From Streptomyces sp. A0958 (GTDB lineage: Bacteria > Actinomycetota > Actinomycetes > Streptomycetales > Streptomycetaceae), in the NCBI RefSeq assembly GCF_004795035.1, contig NZ_SSBK01000044.1, positions 1 to 45,798 on the forward strand: DNA of 45,798 nucleotides. Reading direction: 5' to 3'. Every line of letters starts with the position of its first letter. The first letter of the stretch is position 1. Both the position numbers and the translations under genes were made by a program. Below the pieces are notes generated by a model. The model made no database searches. It saw only the letters and a list, made by a program, of their open reading frames with translations, and was not told the origin of the DNA. Below, piece by piece: positions 34,798-42,991 of the stretch.

Positions 34798-35703
34798 TCA
34801 GTGGGGCGCACCCCGCCACCCCGACACCGGCAGGGCGAACTTGGCCACCAGCCGGTCCGTGAACGACGCCTGGTGCAGCCGGGCCAGCCGTACGGGTACG
34901 GCACCGCGCCGCACCTCGACCCGCGCCCCGGAGGGCAGCTCGACGGTCCTGCGCCCGTCGCACCACAGCACCCCGTGCGGGGTGTGCGGCTGGACCTCGA
35001 CGGCGAGCACCGAGGACGGCGAGGTCACCAGCGGCTTGGCGAACAGCGCGTGGGCGCTGATCGGGACCATGAGCAGCGCCTCGACCTCGGGCCAGACGAC
35101 GGGGCCGCCGGCCGAGAAGGCGTACGCGGTCGAGCCGGTGGGCGTCGCGCACACGATGCCGTCGCAGCCGAAGCCGGTCACCGGGCGGCCGTCGATCTCC
35201 AGGACGACCTCGAGCATCCGCTCGGGCGACACCTTCTGCACCGCCGCCTCGTTGAGCGCCCAGTCGGTGTGGACGACGTCGCCGTTGCTGTGCACCAGGA
35301 CGTCGATCGTCATGCGTTCCTCGACCGTGTACGCCCGGGTCACGACCCGGTCGACGACCTTGTCGAGGTCGTCGCGTTCGGCCTCGGCGAGGAAGCCGAC
35401 CCGGCCGAGGTTGACACCGAGCATCGGCACCCCGGAGGCGCGTGAGAGCTCGGCGCCGCGCAGCAGGGTTCCGTCGCCGCCGAGGACGACCAGGAGCTCA
35501 CAGCCGTTCAGCACCTCGGGCGTGGCATCGGTGACGGTCTCGACGGACGACGGCAGCGGCAGGTCGGCCGCCTCCGTCGCCAGGACCCGTACGCTCAGGC
35601 CGCTGCGGAGCAGCCCCTGCACGACGAGTTCGGCGCTGCGGATCGCGGCCGGGCGGCCGGTGTGCGCCAAAAGGAAGACTGTACGTGCCGCATTCGTCGT
35701 CAA
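34798..35703 (-). CDS. nadK: NAD kinase
   Basis: A 301-residue enzyme that phosphorylates NAD to NADP. GGDGT at 75-79 is the catalytic motif, GVNLGRVGFLAE follows, and GIVCATPTGSTAYAFSAGGP is the second signature. The start is TTG, overlapping the TlyA stop (TTGA), with a strong GGAGGGG 5 nt upstream that justifies the rare start. Links to the NAD operon at 8-12 kb by function only. Confidence 0.95.
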   Translation of the reverse strand: MTTNAARTVFLLAHTGRPAAIRSAELVVQGLLRSGLSVRVLATEAADLPLPSSVETVTDATPEVLNGCELLVVLGGDGTLLRGAELSRASGVPMLGVNLGRVGFLAEAERDDLDKVVDRVVTRAYTVEERMTIDVLVHSNGDVVHTDWALNEAAVQKVSPERMLEVVLEIDGRPVTGFGCDGIVCATPTGSTAYAFSAGGPVVWPEVEALLMVPISAHALFAKPLVTSPSSVLAVEVQPHTPHGVLWCDGRRTVELPSGARVEVRRGAVPVRLARLHQASFTDRLVAKFALPVSGWRGAPH

Positions 35704-36515
35704 CGAGGCCCCTCCGCCACTGCACGGTCGACATCCGCGGGCTCCAGTTCAGGTGCTCCGGCCCGCAGCCACAGAAAGTACTCGACGTTCCCCGACGGGC
35801 CGGGCAGCGGGCTCGCCGTCACGCCCCGGACCCCGAGGCCCAGCGCCCACGCCCGGCGGGCCACCTCGCGTACCGCCTCGGCGCGCAGTTCGGGGCTGCG
35901 CACCACGCCGCCGCTGCCGAGCCGTTCCTTGCCGACCTCGAACTGCGGCTTGACCATGAGGACCAGGTCGGCGTCGGGGGCGGCGCAGCGGACCAGGGCC
36001 GGCAGGACGAGCCCGAGCGGGATGAACGACAGGTCGCCCACCACCAGGTCCACCGGCTCGCCGTCGATCGCCTCCAGGGTCAGTTCCCGCACGTTGGTGC
36101 GGTCCTTGACGGTGACGCGTGCGTCGGACTGGAGCGACCAGGCGAGCTGCCCGTATCCGACGTCCACGGCGAGGACGCGGGCGGCTCCGGCGCGCAGCAG
36201 CACATCGGTGAACCCGCCGGTCGACGCTCCGGCGTCCAGCGCCCGCCGCCCCTCGACCTCAAGGCCGAGCGGGACGAAGGCGGCGAGGGCTCCCGCCAGC
36301 TTGTGGCCGCCGCGCGAGACGTACTCGGGGTCGTTGTCGTCCTTGGTGACGACGACGGCGGCGCTGGTCTCGACCTGGGTGGCCGGTTTGGTCGCGGTGT
36401 TGCCGCCGACGGTCACCCGGCCCGCCGCGATCAGCTGGCTCGCGTGCTCGCGCGAGCGGGCCAGCTTTCGGCGTACCAGCTCGGCGTCCAGACGGCGACG
36501 GGCGACTCCTGCCAC
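35700..36515 (-). CDS. tlyA: TlyA-family rRNA (cytidine-2'-O)-methyltransferase
   Basis: A 271-residue protein with an N-terminal S4 domain (RRRLDAELVRRKLARSREHASQLIAAG) and an FtsJ-like SAM domain (ALDAGASTGGFTDVLLRAGA). TlyA methylates 16S/23S rRNA at cytidines and affects capreomycin sensitivity in mycobacteria. GTG start with AGGAG about 11 nt upstream. It overlaps the NAD kinase start. Confidence 0.93.
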   Translation of the reverse strand: MAGVARRRLDAELVRRKLARSREHASQLIAAGRVTVGGNTATKPATQVETSAAVVVTKDDNDPEYVSRGGHKLAGALAAFVPLGLEVEGRRALDAGASTGGFTDVLLRAGAARVLAVDVGYGQLAWSLQSDARVTVKDRTNVRELTLEAIDGEPVDLVVGDLSFIPLGLVLPALVRCAAPDADLVLMVKPQFEVGKERLGSGGVVRSPELRAEAVREVARRAWALGLGVRGVTASPLPGPSGNVEYFLWLRAGAPELEPADVDRAVAEGPR

Positions 36516-36522
36516 GTTCGGT

Positions 36523-36792
36523 TCAGCTCCTGTGGTTGTACGAGGGCATCGGTGCGGGTGCGGGCCCGGCGTCCAGCGCGCTCAGCGCCTCGCGCAGGCC
36601 ACGGTGTACATCCTCGTACACCTCGGTGTGTCCGTCCGCCGACAGGTGGTCGGCATCGGCCAGGCGCTCCAGCAGGACGTCCACCCCGGCGTTGCCGGTC
36701 GGGGCCCGTACGACACCGAGGGGCGCGGGCCCCGCGGGGTCGGCCGGCTCCGGCGGGGCGTCCGTCTCGGGCTCGGGCATCGGGTCGCTCAT
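36523..36792 (-). CDS. Small conserved actinobacterial protein, unknown function
   Basis: An 89-residue protein. The N-terminal part is Pro/Glu-rich and likely disordered; the C-terminal part (NAGVDVLLERLADADHLSADGHTEVYEDVHRGLREALSAL) is helical and acidic. It lies 7 nt upstream of TlyA in the same operon, and its ATG faces the divergent SCP2 gene. This position is familiar from other streptomycetes. Function unknown. Confidence 0.7.
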   Translation of the reverse strand: MSDPMPEPETDAPPEPADPAGPAPLGVVRAPTGNAGVDVLLERLADADHLSADGHTEVYEDVHRGLREALSALDAGPAPAPMPSYNHRS

Positions 36793-36835
36793 GCGGGAAA
36801 CGCTACCGCGTGGGGCTGGGGTACCGTCGATCACG

Positions 36836-37183
36836 ATGGCGACCATGGCGGAGTGCCGCAGCGCACTCGACAGACTTTCCGACAACCTCGCGGGGGCGGA
36901 CGGCGACGTGCGCCGCGCGGCCGACCTGGACCGCTCGCTCAGCTGCCACATCAAGGACCTGGACATCACGTTCACCGGACGCCTGTCCGGCGGCCGCATC
37001 CAGGTCCTGGACACGCTGGAGGGCCCGCCCCGCGAAAAGGCCGAGATCCGCCTCGCGATGACCGGCGACGACCTGGTGGCCATGGTGAACGGCGACCTCG
37101 ACTTCGCCAAGGCCTGGGCCGCGGGCCGAGTCCGCCTGGAGGCAGGCTTCCGAGACCTCCTGAAACTGAGATCCCTCCTTTAG
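36836..37183 (+). CDS. SCP2 sterol-binding domain protein
   Basis: A 115-residue single-domain SCP2-like protein with the pattern LSCHIKDLDITFTGRLSGGRIQVL...ADIRLAMTGDDLVAMVNGDLDF...GRVRLEAGFRDLLKLRSLL. Such domains bind lipids in a hydrophobic tunnel. ATG 36836 or 36845 could be used; no strong ribosome site is seen. It is divergent from the TlyA operon. Confidence 0.75.
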   Translation: MATMAECRSALDRLSDNLAGADGDVRRAADLDRSLSCHIKDLDITFTGRLSGGRIQVLDTLEGPPREKAEIRLAMTGDDLVAMVNGDLDFAKAWAAGRVRLEAGFRDLLKLRSLL

Positions 37184-37211
37184 CCCCAGCAGCCCGAGCC
37201 GCCCGCCCGCA

Positions 37212-37311
37212 AGCCCGTCCGGCGCTTGAGGGCGCCTTTCCAGCCCGTCGCACCACACCAAGCCCGTCCGGCGCTTGAGGACATCTTTTCCAGCCCGTCC
37301 GGCGCTTGAGG
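37212..37311. repeat. Three copies of AGCCCGTCCGGCGCTTGAGG
   Basis: Exact 20-bp copies at 37212-37231, 37261-37280 and 37292-37311, with a partial copy between the first two. The 20-mer is a familiar dispersed element of streptomycete intergenic DNA. It lies between two convergent genes (SCP2 and the ABC ATPase). Confidence 0.9.
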
Positions 37312-37338
37312 TCAAGATCCGGGGCCCCGGGGGCCAGG

Positions 37339-38199
37339 TCACACCGCCACAACCCCGCGCGCCCCGCGCACCCGCGCCGCCGGCACCACCAACGGCGTCC
37401 CCGTCTCCGGATCGGAGATCACCTGGCACCGCAGCCCGAACACCCGCTCCACCAGCTCCGCGGTGACGATCTCCCCGGGCGCCCCCTCCGCGACGACCTC
37501 CCCGTCCCGCATCGCGATGAGATGCGTGGCGTAGCGCGCCGCGTGGTTCAGGTCGTGCAGGACGGCCACCAGCGTGCGCCCCTGCGTCTCGTGCAGTTCG
37601 GCGCACAGGTCCAGGACGTCGATCTGGTGCTGGATGTCGAGGTACGTCGTCGGCTCGTCCAGGAGCAGCAGCGGCGTCTGCTGGGCGAGGGCCATCGCGA
37701 TCCAGACCCGCTGGCGCTGACCGCCGGACAATTCGTCGACATAGCGATCGGCGAGCTCACCGATGCCGGTCGACGCCATCGATTCCTCGACAACACGTTC
37801 GTCCTCGGGCGACCACTGCCGCAGCAGCCCCTGGTGCGGGTAGCGTCCCCGCGCCACGAGGTCCGCGACGGTGATGCCCTCCGGCGCGATCGAGGACTGG
37901 GGCAGCAGGCCCAGGGTCTTCGCGACCTTCTTGGCGGGCAGGCCGTGGATCGACTGCCCGTCCAGCAGCACCTGCCCGCGGCTCGGCTTCAGCATCCGCG
38001 AGAGCGCCCGCAGCAATGTCGACTTGCCGCAGGCGTTGGGGCCGACGATCACGGTGAACGAGTGGTCGGGTATCTCGACCGAGAGGTTCTCCGCGATGAC
38101 CCGCTGGTCGTATCCGAGGGTCACCGAGTCCGCGGTGAGGCGCTGCATGGTCGTACTCCGGGGGTCGGACGGTTCGATGGGGTCGGCGGCGGGATTCAT
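37339..38199 (-). CDS. Siderophore/iron ABC transporter ATP-binding protein
   Basis: A 286-residue FecE/FhuC-type ATPase. Walker A is GPNACGKST, the signature is LSGGQRQRV, Walker B is LLLLDEPTTYLD and the H-loop is VLHDLNHA. It powers ferric-siderophore uptake through the two permeases encoded upstream. ATG start overlaps the permease stop by 4 nt. Confidence 0.92.
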   Translation of the reverse strand: MNPAADPIEPSDPRSTTMQRLTADSVTLGYDQRVIAENLSVEIPDHSFTVIVGPNACGKSTLLRALSRMLKPSRGQVLLDGQSIHGLPAKKVAKTLGLLPQSSIAPEGITVADLVARGRYPHQGLLRQWSPEDERVVEESMASTGIGELADRYVDELSGGQRQRVWIAMALAQQTPLLLLDEPTTYLDIQHQIDVLDLCAELHETQGRTLVAVLHDLNHAARYATHLIAMRDGEVVAEGAPGEIVTAELVERVFGLRCQVISDPETGTPLVVPAARVRGARGVVAV

Positions 38200-39269
38200 A
38201 TGCGGCCCGCCTTGCGCTCGGTCACCAGCAGCCACACCAGGTAGCAGCCGCCCAGCACCCCGGTGACGACGCCGACGGGCAGCTGCCGGTCGCCGAACGC
38301 GTCGAGCGCGATCCAGTCGGCGACGAGCAGGAGCGCCGCGCCCATGAAGGTCGCGGCCACCAGGTTGGGGCCCGTGGAGCGGGTCAGCCGGCGCGCCAGC
38401 TGCGGGGCGCTCAGCGAGACGAACGCGATGGGTCCGGCGGCGGCCGTGGCGACGGCGACGAGCAGGACGGCGGAGCCCATGAGGAGGAGGCGGGTGCGTT
38501 CGACCCGTACCCCGAGCGCGTACGCGGCGTCGTCGCCCATCTCCATGACCCGCAGGGCCGGCCCGTGCCCGTACACCAGCGGGAGCAGCACGGCGCAGAC
38601 GGCGAGCAGGGGCCAGACCTGCGTCCAGTCCCGGCCGTCGAGGGAGCCGGTCATCCAGACGACGGCACGCGTCGCGTCGACGAGGTCGGCCTTGGTCATC
38701 AGGTACTGGGCCACGGCGGTCAGCATGGCGGCGGCGCCGATGCCGACCAGGACGAGCCGGAAGCCGTGCACGCCGCGTTTCCAGGCGAGCAGGTAGACGG
38801 CGACACCGGTCAGCAGGCCGCCGGTGATCGCACCCGCCGAGACCGCCGCCGCACCGCCCTGGAAGAGGACGATCACGGTGAGCGCGCCGACCGTGGCGCC
38901 CTGGCCGAAGCCGAGGACGTCGGGGCTGCCGAGCGGGTTGCGGGAGATGGTCTGGAAGACGGCGCCGCCGGCCCCGAGCGCCGCGCCGACGAGGAGTCCG
39001 ACGAGCACCCGCGGCAGCCGCAGATCCGTGACGATGAACTCCTGCTGGAAGGTGCCGTGGCCGAAGAGCGTGGTGACGACCTCGCCGGGCGTCATCGAGA
39101 AGTCGCCGCTGCCGATGAGGACGACCGCCGCCCCGGCCGCCACGACGGCCAGGAGCAGGATCACCAGGGCCGCCCGGACGTTCATCCGGAACGAGTAACC
39201 GCCGGGTGTGCGCACGGCCCGCACCGGACGGCCGCCGCGTGCCGCCCCCTTCGTGGTCGTGGCCTTCAC
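38196..39269 (-). CDS. Siderophore ABC transporter permease (FecCD family)
   Basis: A 357-residue membrane protein of the FecCD family with about nine to ten hydrophobic helices. RNPLGSPDVLGFGQGATVGA is the family motif, and LGVRVERTRLLLMGSAVLL matches the ATPase-contact region. A Lys/Arg-rich cytoplasmic tail precedes the first helix. GTG start overlaps the preceding permease stop by 4 nt. Confidence 0.92.
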   Translation of the reverse strand: MKATTTKGAARGGRPVRAVRTPGGYSFRMNVRAALVILLLAVVAAGAAVVLIGSGDFSMTPGEVVTTLFGHGTFQQEFIVTDLRLPRVLVGLLVGAALGAGGAVFQTISRNPLGSPDVLGFGQGATVGALTVIVLFQGGAAAVSAGAITGGLLTGVAVYLLAWKRGVHGFRLVLVGIGAAAMLTAVAQYLMTKADLVDATRAVVWMTGSLDGRDWTQVWPLLAVCAVLLPLVYGHGPALRVMEMGDDAAYALGVRVERTRLLLMGSAVLLVAVATAAAGPIAFVSLSAPQLARRLTRSTGPNLVAATFMGAALLLVADWIALDAFGDRQLPVGVVTGVLGGCYLVWLLVTERKAGRI

Positions 39270-40330
39270 AGCTGGGACATCCTCTTGCGTCGTACGAGGT
39301 GGATGAAGACGGGCCCGCCGATCAGCGCGGTGACGATGCCGACCTGGAGTTCGGACGGGCGGGCGATGACCCGGCCGACCACGTCGGCGCCGAGCAGGAG
39401 CACCGGGGAGAGCACGGCCGCGTACGGCAGAATCCACCGCAGGTCGGGCCCGGTGAGGGTGCGCACCAGGTGCGGGATCATCAGCCCGATGAAGACGATC
39501 GGCCCGCACGCGGCGGTGGCCGCCCCGCACAGCAGGGTGACGGCGAGCATCGCGAGGACCCGGGTCCGGGTCAGGTGGGCGCCGAGGGCGCGTGCGGTGT
39601 CGTCGCCCATCTCCAAGGCGTTGAGCGGGCGGGCGATGAAGGCGGTCAGCAGTACGCCCAGCGCGATGAACGGCCACACCTTGCCGACCGTCTCGGAGTT
39701 CGCGGAGGCCAGCGAGCCGACCGTCCAGAACCGCAGCCGGTCCAGCGCCGCCGAGTCCAGCAGCTGTACGGCGTTGACGTACCCGTACAGCGCGGCGGTG
39801 ACGGCCGTCCCGGCGAGCGCGAGGCGCACGGGGGTGGCGGAGCGGCTGCCGCCGAGGAAGTACACGGCCACCGACACGATCGCGGCACCGGCGAAGGCGA
39901 ACCAGACGTAACCGGTCAGCGAGGTCACACCGAAGAAGCTGATGGCCGAGACGACGGCGGCCGACGCACCGGCGTTGACGCCGAGGATGCCGGGCTCCGC
40001 GAGGGGGTTGCGGGTCAGCGCCTGCATCACCGCCCCGGCGAGCCCGAGCGCGGCGCCGACAATCAGCCCGAGCAGGGTGCGCGGAATCCGCACCTTGCGT
40101 ACGAGGACGTCGTCGCCGCTGCCCGCGTAGTGGAACAGGCCGTGCCAGACGTCGGAGAGGGGCATCGCCTTGGCGCCGATCGCGATGCTCGCGAAGCACA
40201 CCAGCACGAGGACGGCCACGGCCACCAGGAGCCCCGCCGCTCGCGCCGCGTGACGCCTGCGGGGGGCGGCGGCCTTGTCCGGCGCGGCTATCGGGCCGGG
40301 ACGGGAATCCGGGGGACTTTCAACCAACAC
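39266..40330 (-). CDS. Siderophore ABC transporter permease (FecCD family), first gene
   Basis: A 354-residue FecCD permease with RNPLAEPGILGVNAGAS and a cytoplasmic LGAHLTRTRVLAML loop. It forms the heterodimer partner of the downstream permease. The GTG start lies 5 bp from an iron box and has no ribosome site, so the mRNA may be leaderless. No substrate-binding lipoprotein gene is present next to it. Confidence 0.92.
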   Translation of the reverse strand: MLVESPPDSRPGPIAAPDKAAAPRRRHAARAAGLLVAVAVLVLVCFASIAIGAKAMPLSDVWHGLFHYAGSGDDVLVRKVRIPRTLLGLIVGAALGLAGAVMQALTRNPLAEPGILGVNAGASAAVVSAISFFGVTSLTGYVWFAFAGAAIVSVAVYFLGGSRSATPVRLALAGTAVTAALYGYVNAVQLLDSAALDRLRFWTVGSLASANSETVGKVWPFIALGVLLTAFIARPLNALEMGDDTARALGAHLTRTRVLAMLAVTLLCGAATAACGPIVFIGLMIPHLVRTLTGPDLRWILPYAAVLSPVLLLGADVVGRVIARPSELQVGIVTALIGGPVFIHLVRRKRMSQL

Positions 40331-40334
40331 TCGG

Positions 40335-40353
40335 TTAGGTTAGCCTACCCAGC
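40335..40353 (-). promoter_or_regulatory. Iron box (DmdR1/IdeR-type operator)
   Basis: TTAGGTTAGCCTACCCAGC on the plus strand; its complement matches about 15 of 19 positions of the actinobacterial iron-repressor palindrome TTAGGTTAGGCTAACCTAA. It lies directly upstream of the siderophore permease operon, so iron-repressed uptake is likely. Confidence 0.82.
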
Positions 40354-40399
40354 CCCCGCCACCCCCGGCCCGGCCCTCCGCCGGCCCCTGCGCTCTCGG

Positions 40400-40515
40400 C
40401 CGGCCTCCTGCGCCTCCGGCCCGTATGCCGGCCCCTCACACGCTTCCGGCCCCGCCGGCCTTCTACGCGCCTCCGGCCCGCCCGCCGGCCTCTTACGCGC
40501 TTCCGGCCCGTCCTT
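40400..40515. repeat. Degenerate 27-30 bp tandem repeat, about four units
   Basis: Units begin near 40400, 40428, 40455 and 40485, each of the form CCGGCCTC..-ACGCGC-TTCCGGCCCG with small indels. They lie between the HAD gene end and the iron-boxed promoter. They may act as a terminator-like structure for the HAD gene. Confidence 0.6.
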
Positions 40516-40544
40516 CGCCGCCCGCCCTTCGCGCGGGGCGGCTC

Positions 40545-41573
40545 CTACAGCCCGAGCCGGCCAACGGCCTCCTCCGCGTCCAGTTCGCACACCCCGTCAC
40601 CGGCGTGCGACCAGGCCGCCGCGCACAGCGCCCGCAGTCCGTCGAGCGCGTCCCCGTCGCCGTCCAGCACGAGCCGGTCGTCCCGGGCGGACGCCGTCCA
40701 GCCACCGCAGCCGAAGCCCTCGCCGTCCCGCACCACCTCGGGCTGCCCGGTGAGCAGGCCGCGCAGGTCCGCGTCGATGTACGTGGGCCGGTGCTCGGGC
40801 GCGGCGGCCACCAACTGCGCCGCGTCCGTGACCCCGGTGAGGACGAGCAGCGAGTCGACGCCGCCGTTGAACGCCCCCTCGATGTCCGTGTCGAGCCGGT
40901 CGCCGACCACCAGCGGCCGTTCGGCCCCGGTCCGCAGCACGGTCTCGCGGTGCATCGGCGGGAGCGGCTTCCCGGCCACCTGCGGCTCGGCACCGGTCGC
41001 GATCCGGACGACCTCGACGGCCGCCCCGTTGCCCGGCGCGATCCCCCGGGCACCCGGAATCGTCAGGTCGGTGTTGGAGGCGAACCACGGCAGCCCGCGG
41101 TTGATCGCGTACGACGCCTCGGCGAACCGGCCCCACGCCAGGTCCGGCCCGCCGTATCCCTGCACCACCGCGACCGGGTCGTCGTCCGCCGACTCCACCG
41201 GCTCCAGACCGCGCTCACGCAGCGCGACCCGCAGTCCCTCGCCTCCGATCACCAGTACCCGCGCCCCGGCCGGCATCTGGTCGGCGACCAGCCGGGCCAC
41301 GGCCTGCGCCGAGGTGATCACGTCGGTGGGTCCGGCCGGGACGCCGAGTTCGGTCAGGTGCTGCGCCACGGCGGCCGGGGTGCGCAGCGCGTTGTTGGTG
41401 ACGTACGCCAGGTGCATCCCCCCGTCCCGCGCCGTGCCGAGCGCCTCGACCGCGTGCGCGATCGCCAGCCCGCCCGCGTACACCACCCCGTCGAGGTCGA
41501 GCAGCGCCGTGTCGTACGCCTCGCTCAACGCGGTACTGCTGCCGCTCGGACTGGTCCTGCTCGCCTGACTCAT
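40545..41573 (-). CDS. HAD-superfamily IIA hydrolase (NagD/PGP-like)
   Basis: A 342-residue phosphatase. LLDLDGVVYAGG holds the nucleophilic Asp and the D-x-D-G motif; VTNNALRTP is motif II and GDRLDTDIEGAFNGG motif IV. AGKPLPPMH holds the Lys. Class IIA HADs dephosphorylate small sugar or glycolytic phosphates, such as phosphoglycolate. ATG with GAGGAG 8 nt upstream. An extra C-terminal segment (GEGFGCGGWTASAR) of unknown role. Confidence 0.9.
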   Translation of the reverse strand: MSQASRTSPSGSSTALSEAYDTALLDLDGVVYAGGLAIAHAVEALGTARDGGMHLAYVTNNALRTPAAVAQHLTELGVPAGPTDVITSAQAVARLVADQMPAGARVLVIGGEGLRVALRERGLEPVESADDDPVAVVQGYGGPDLAWGRFAEASYAINRGLPWFASNTDLTIPGARGIAPGNGAAVEVVRIATGAEPQVAGKPLPPMHRETVLRTGAERPLVVGDRLDTDIEGAFNGGVDSLLVLTGVTDAAQLVAAAPEHRPTYIDADLRGLLTGQPEVVRDGEGFGCGGWTASARDDRLVLDGDGDALDGLRALCAAAWSHAGDGVCELDAEEAVGRLGL

Positions 41574-41644
41574 ATCGCGCGCTCCTCATCGCCTGCTTCT
41601 CCCCCGATCATCGCGCATCCCCGTACCGCACATACGATGCAGAA

Positions 41645-42925
41645 ATGAACACACGAGGCACGGCGGAGCAGGGGCTGCGTCTGATTCCGTTCCGTGGACT
41701 GCGCTACGTCCCCGAGCGGGTCGGCAGTCTCGCCGCGGTGACCTCGCCCCCGTACGACGTCGTGGTACGGCCCGACGGGCTGCTCCACCTGGAATCGGCG
41801 GACCCGCACAACATCGTGCGGCTGATCCTGCCGCAGGCCGACACCGTCGCCGCCCGCAACGAACAGGCCGCCGCCACCCTGGACAGCTGGCTCGCCGAGG
41901 GCATACTCGCCCCCGACGCGGAGCCCGCCCTGTACGTGTACGAGCAGCGCAACGACGAGATCCTGCAACGGGGCGTCGTCGGCGCCCTCGCGCTCTCCGG
42001 TCCCGCCGAGGGCGTGGTGCTCCCGCACGAGGACGTGATGGCGCATGTCGTCGAGGACCGGGCCGACCTGATGCGCACCACCGCGGCCCATCTGGAGCCG
42101 CTGCTGCTGACGTACCGCAGCGACGGGGACACGGCCACGGGGGCGACCGCCGTCATCGAGCGGACCGTCGACCGCCCGCCGCTGCTGGCCACGACCACGG
42201 AGGACGGCTACTGCCACCGGCTCTGGGCGGTCACCGATCCCGCCGACCGGGCGGAGATCGAGGCGGACCTGATCCGGCACCAGGCGCTGATCGCGGACGG
42301 CCACCACCGCTGGGCCACCTATCTCCGGCTCCAGCGGGAGCACGCCGATCCCGGCCCCTGGGACTTCGGCCTGGTCCTCCTGGTCGACACGGCCCGCTAC
42401 CCGCTCCGGGTCCGTTCCATCCACCGTCTGCTGCACGGCCTGCCCGTCGCGGACGCGCTGGCCGCGTTGAACGGCCTGTTCCGCGTACGCGAGGTCGAGG
42501 GGCCGCTCCCCCGTGCCCTGGACGCCCTGGCCGACGCGGCCGCCGAGGGCAACGCCTTCCTGCTCGCCGGCGACGGCGCCTTCCATCTGGTCGACCGGCC
42601 CGACGAGGCGCTGCTGGCCCGCACGGTTCCGGCGGACCGGCCGACCGCCTGGCGCACCCTGGACGCGACGGTCCTGCACGCGGCGCTGCTCGACCACGTC
42701 TGGCAGATCCCGGACGACCCGGCGCACATCGCCTACATCCACGACACGGCGGCCGCCGTCGAACAGGCCGAGCGGAACGGCTCGACGGCGGTGCTGATGC
42801 ATCCGGTACGGGAGGAACTGGTCCGGGACCTGGCCCGGCAGGGCGTCACCATGCCCCGCAAGTCGACATCCTTCGGCCCGAAACCGGCCACGGGCCTGGT
42901 CCTGCGCAGCCTCGCCCTCGGCTGA
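41645..42925 (+). CDS. DUF1015-family protein
   Basis: A 426-residue protein with the DUF1015 pattern: LIPFRGLRYVPERVGSLAAVTSPPYDVV at the start, ADGHHRWATYLR in the middle and STAVLMHPVREELVRDLARQG near the end. Some members are related to SerK-like kinases, but function is not settled. Divergent from the HAD gene with a 71-bp gap. It ends before a strong shared hairpin terminator. Confidence 0.88.
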   Translation: MNTRGTAEQGLRLIPFRGLRYVPERVGSLAAVTSPPYDVVVRPDGLLHLESADPHNIVRLILPQADTVAARNEQAAATLDSWLAEGILAPDAEPALYVYEQRNDEILQRGVVGALALSGPAEGVVLPHEDVMAHVVEDRADLMRTTAAHLEPLLLTYRSDGDTATGATAVIERTVDRPPLLATTTEDGYCHRLWAVTDPADRAEIEADLIRHQALIADGHHRWATYLRLQREHADPGPWDFGLVLLVDTARYPLRVRSIHRLLHGLPVADALAALNGLFRVREVEGPLPRALDALADAAAEGNAFLLAGDGAFHLVDRPDEALLARTVPADRPTAWRTLDATVLHAALLDHVWQIPDDPAHIAYIHDTAAAVEQAERNGSTAVLMHPVREELVRDLARQGVTMPRKSTSFGPKPATGLVLRSLALG

Positions 42926-42936
42926 GCGCACACATG

Positions 42937-42977
42937 GAAGAGGAGGGCGGCACCCCGGGGGTGCCGCCCTCCTCTTC
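42937..42977. terminator. Bidirectional terminator between DUF1015 and TPR genes
   Basis: A perfect 20-bp inverted repeat (42937-42956 with 42958-42977) at the convergent junction. Short U/A runs flank both sides. Confidence 0.85.
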
Positions 42978-42991
42978 TTCTACGTCAAGCG

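Noticed and set aside
36838..37606. Minus-strand frame opposite the SCP2 gene and across the 20-mer copies
   Set aside because: It extends through non-coding repeats, lacks a ribosome site, and its overlap with the SCP2 gene shows wrong-frame codon bias.
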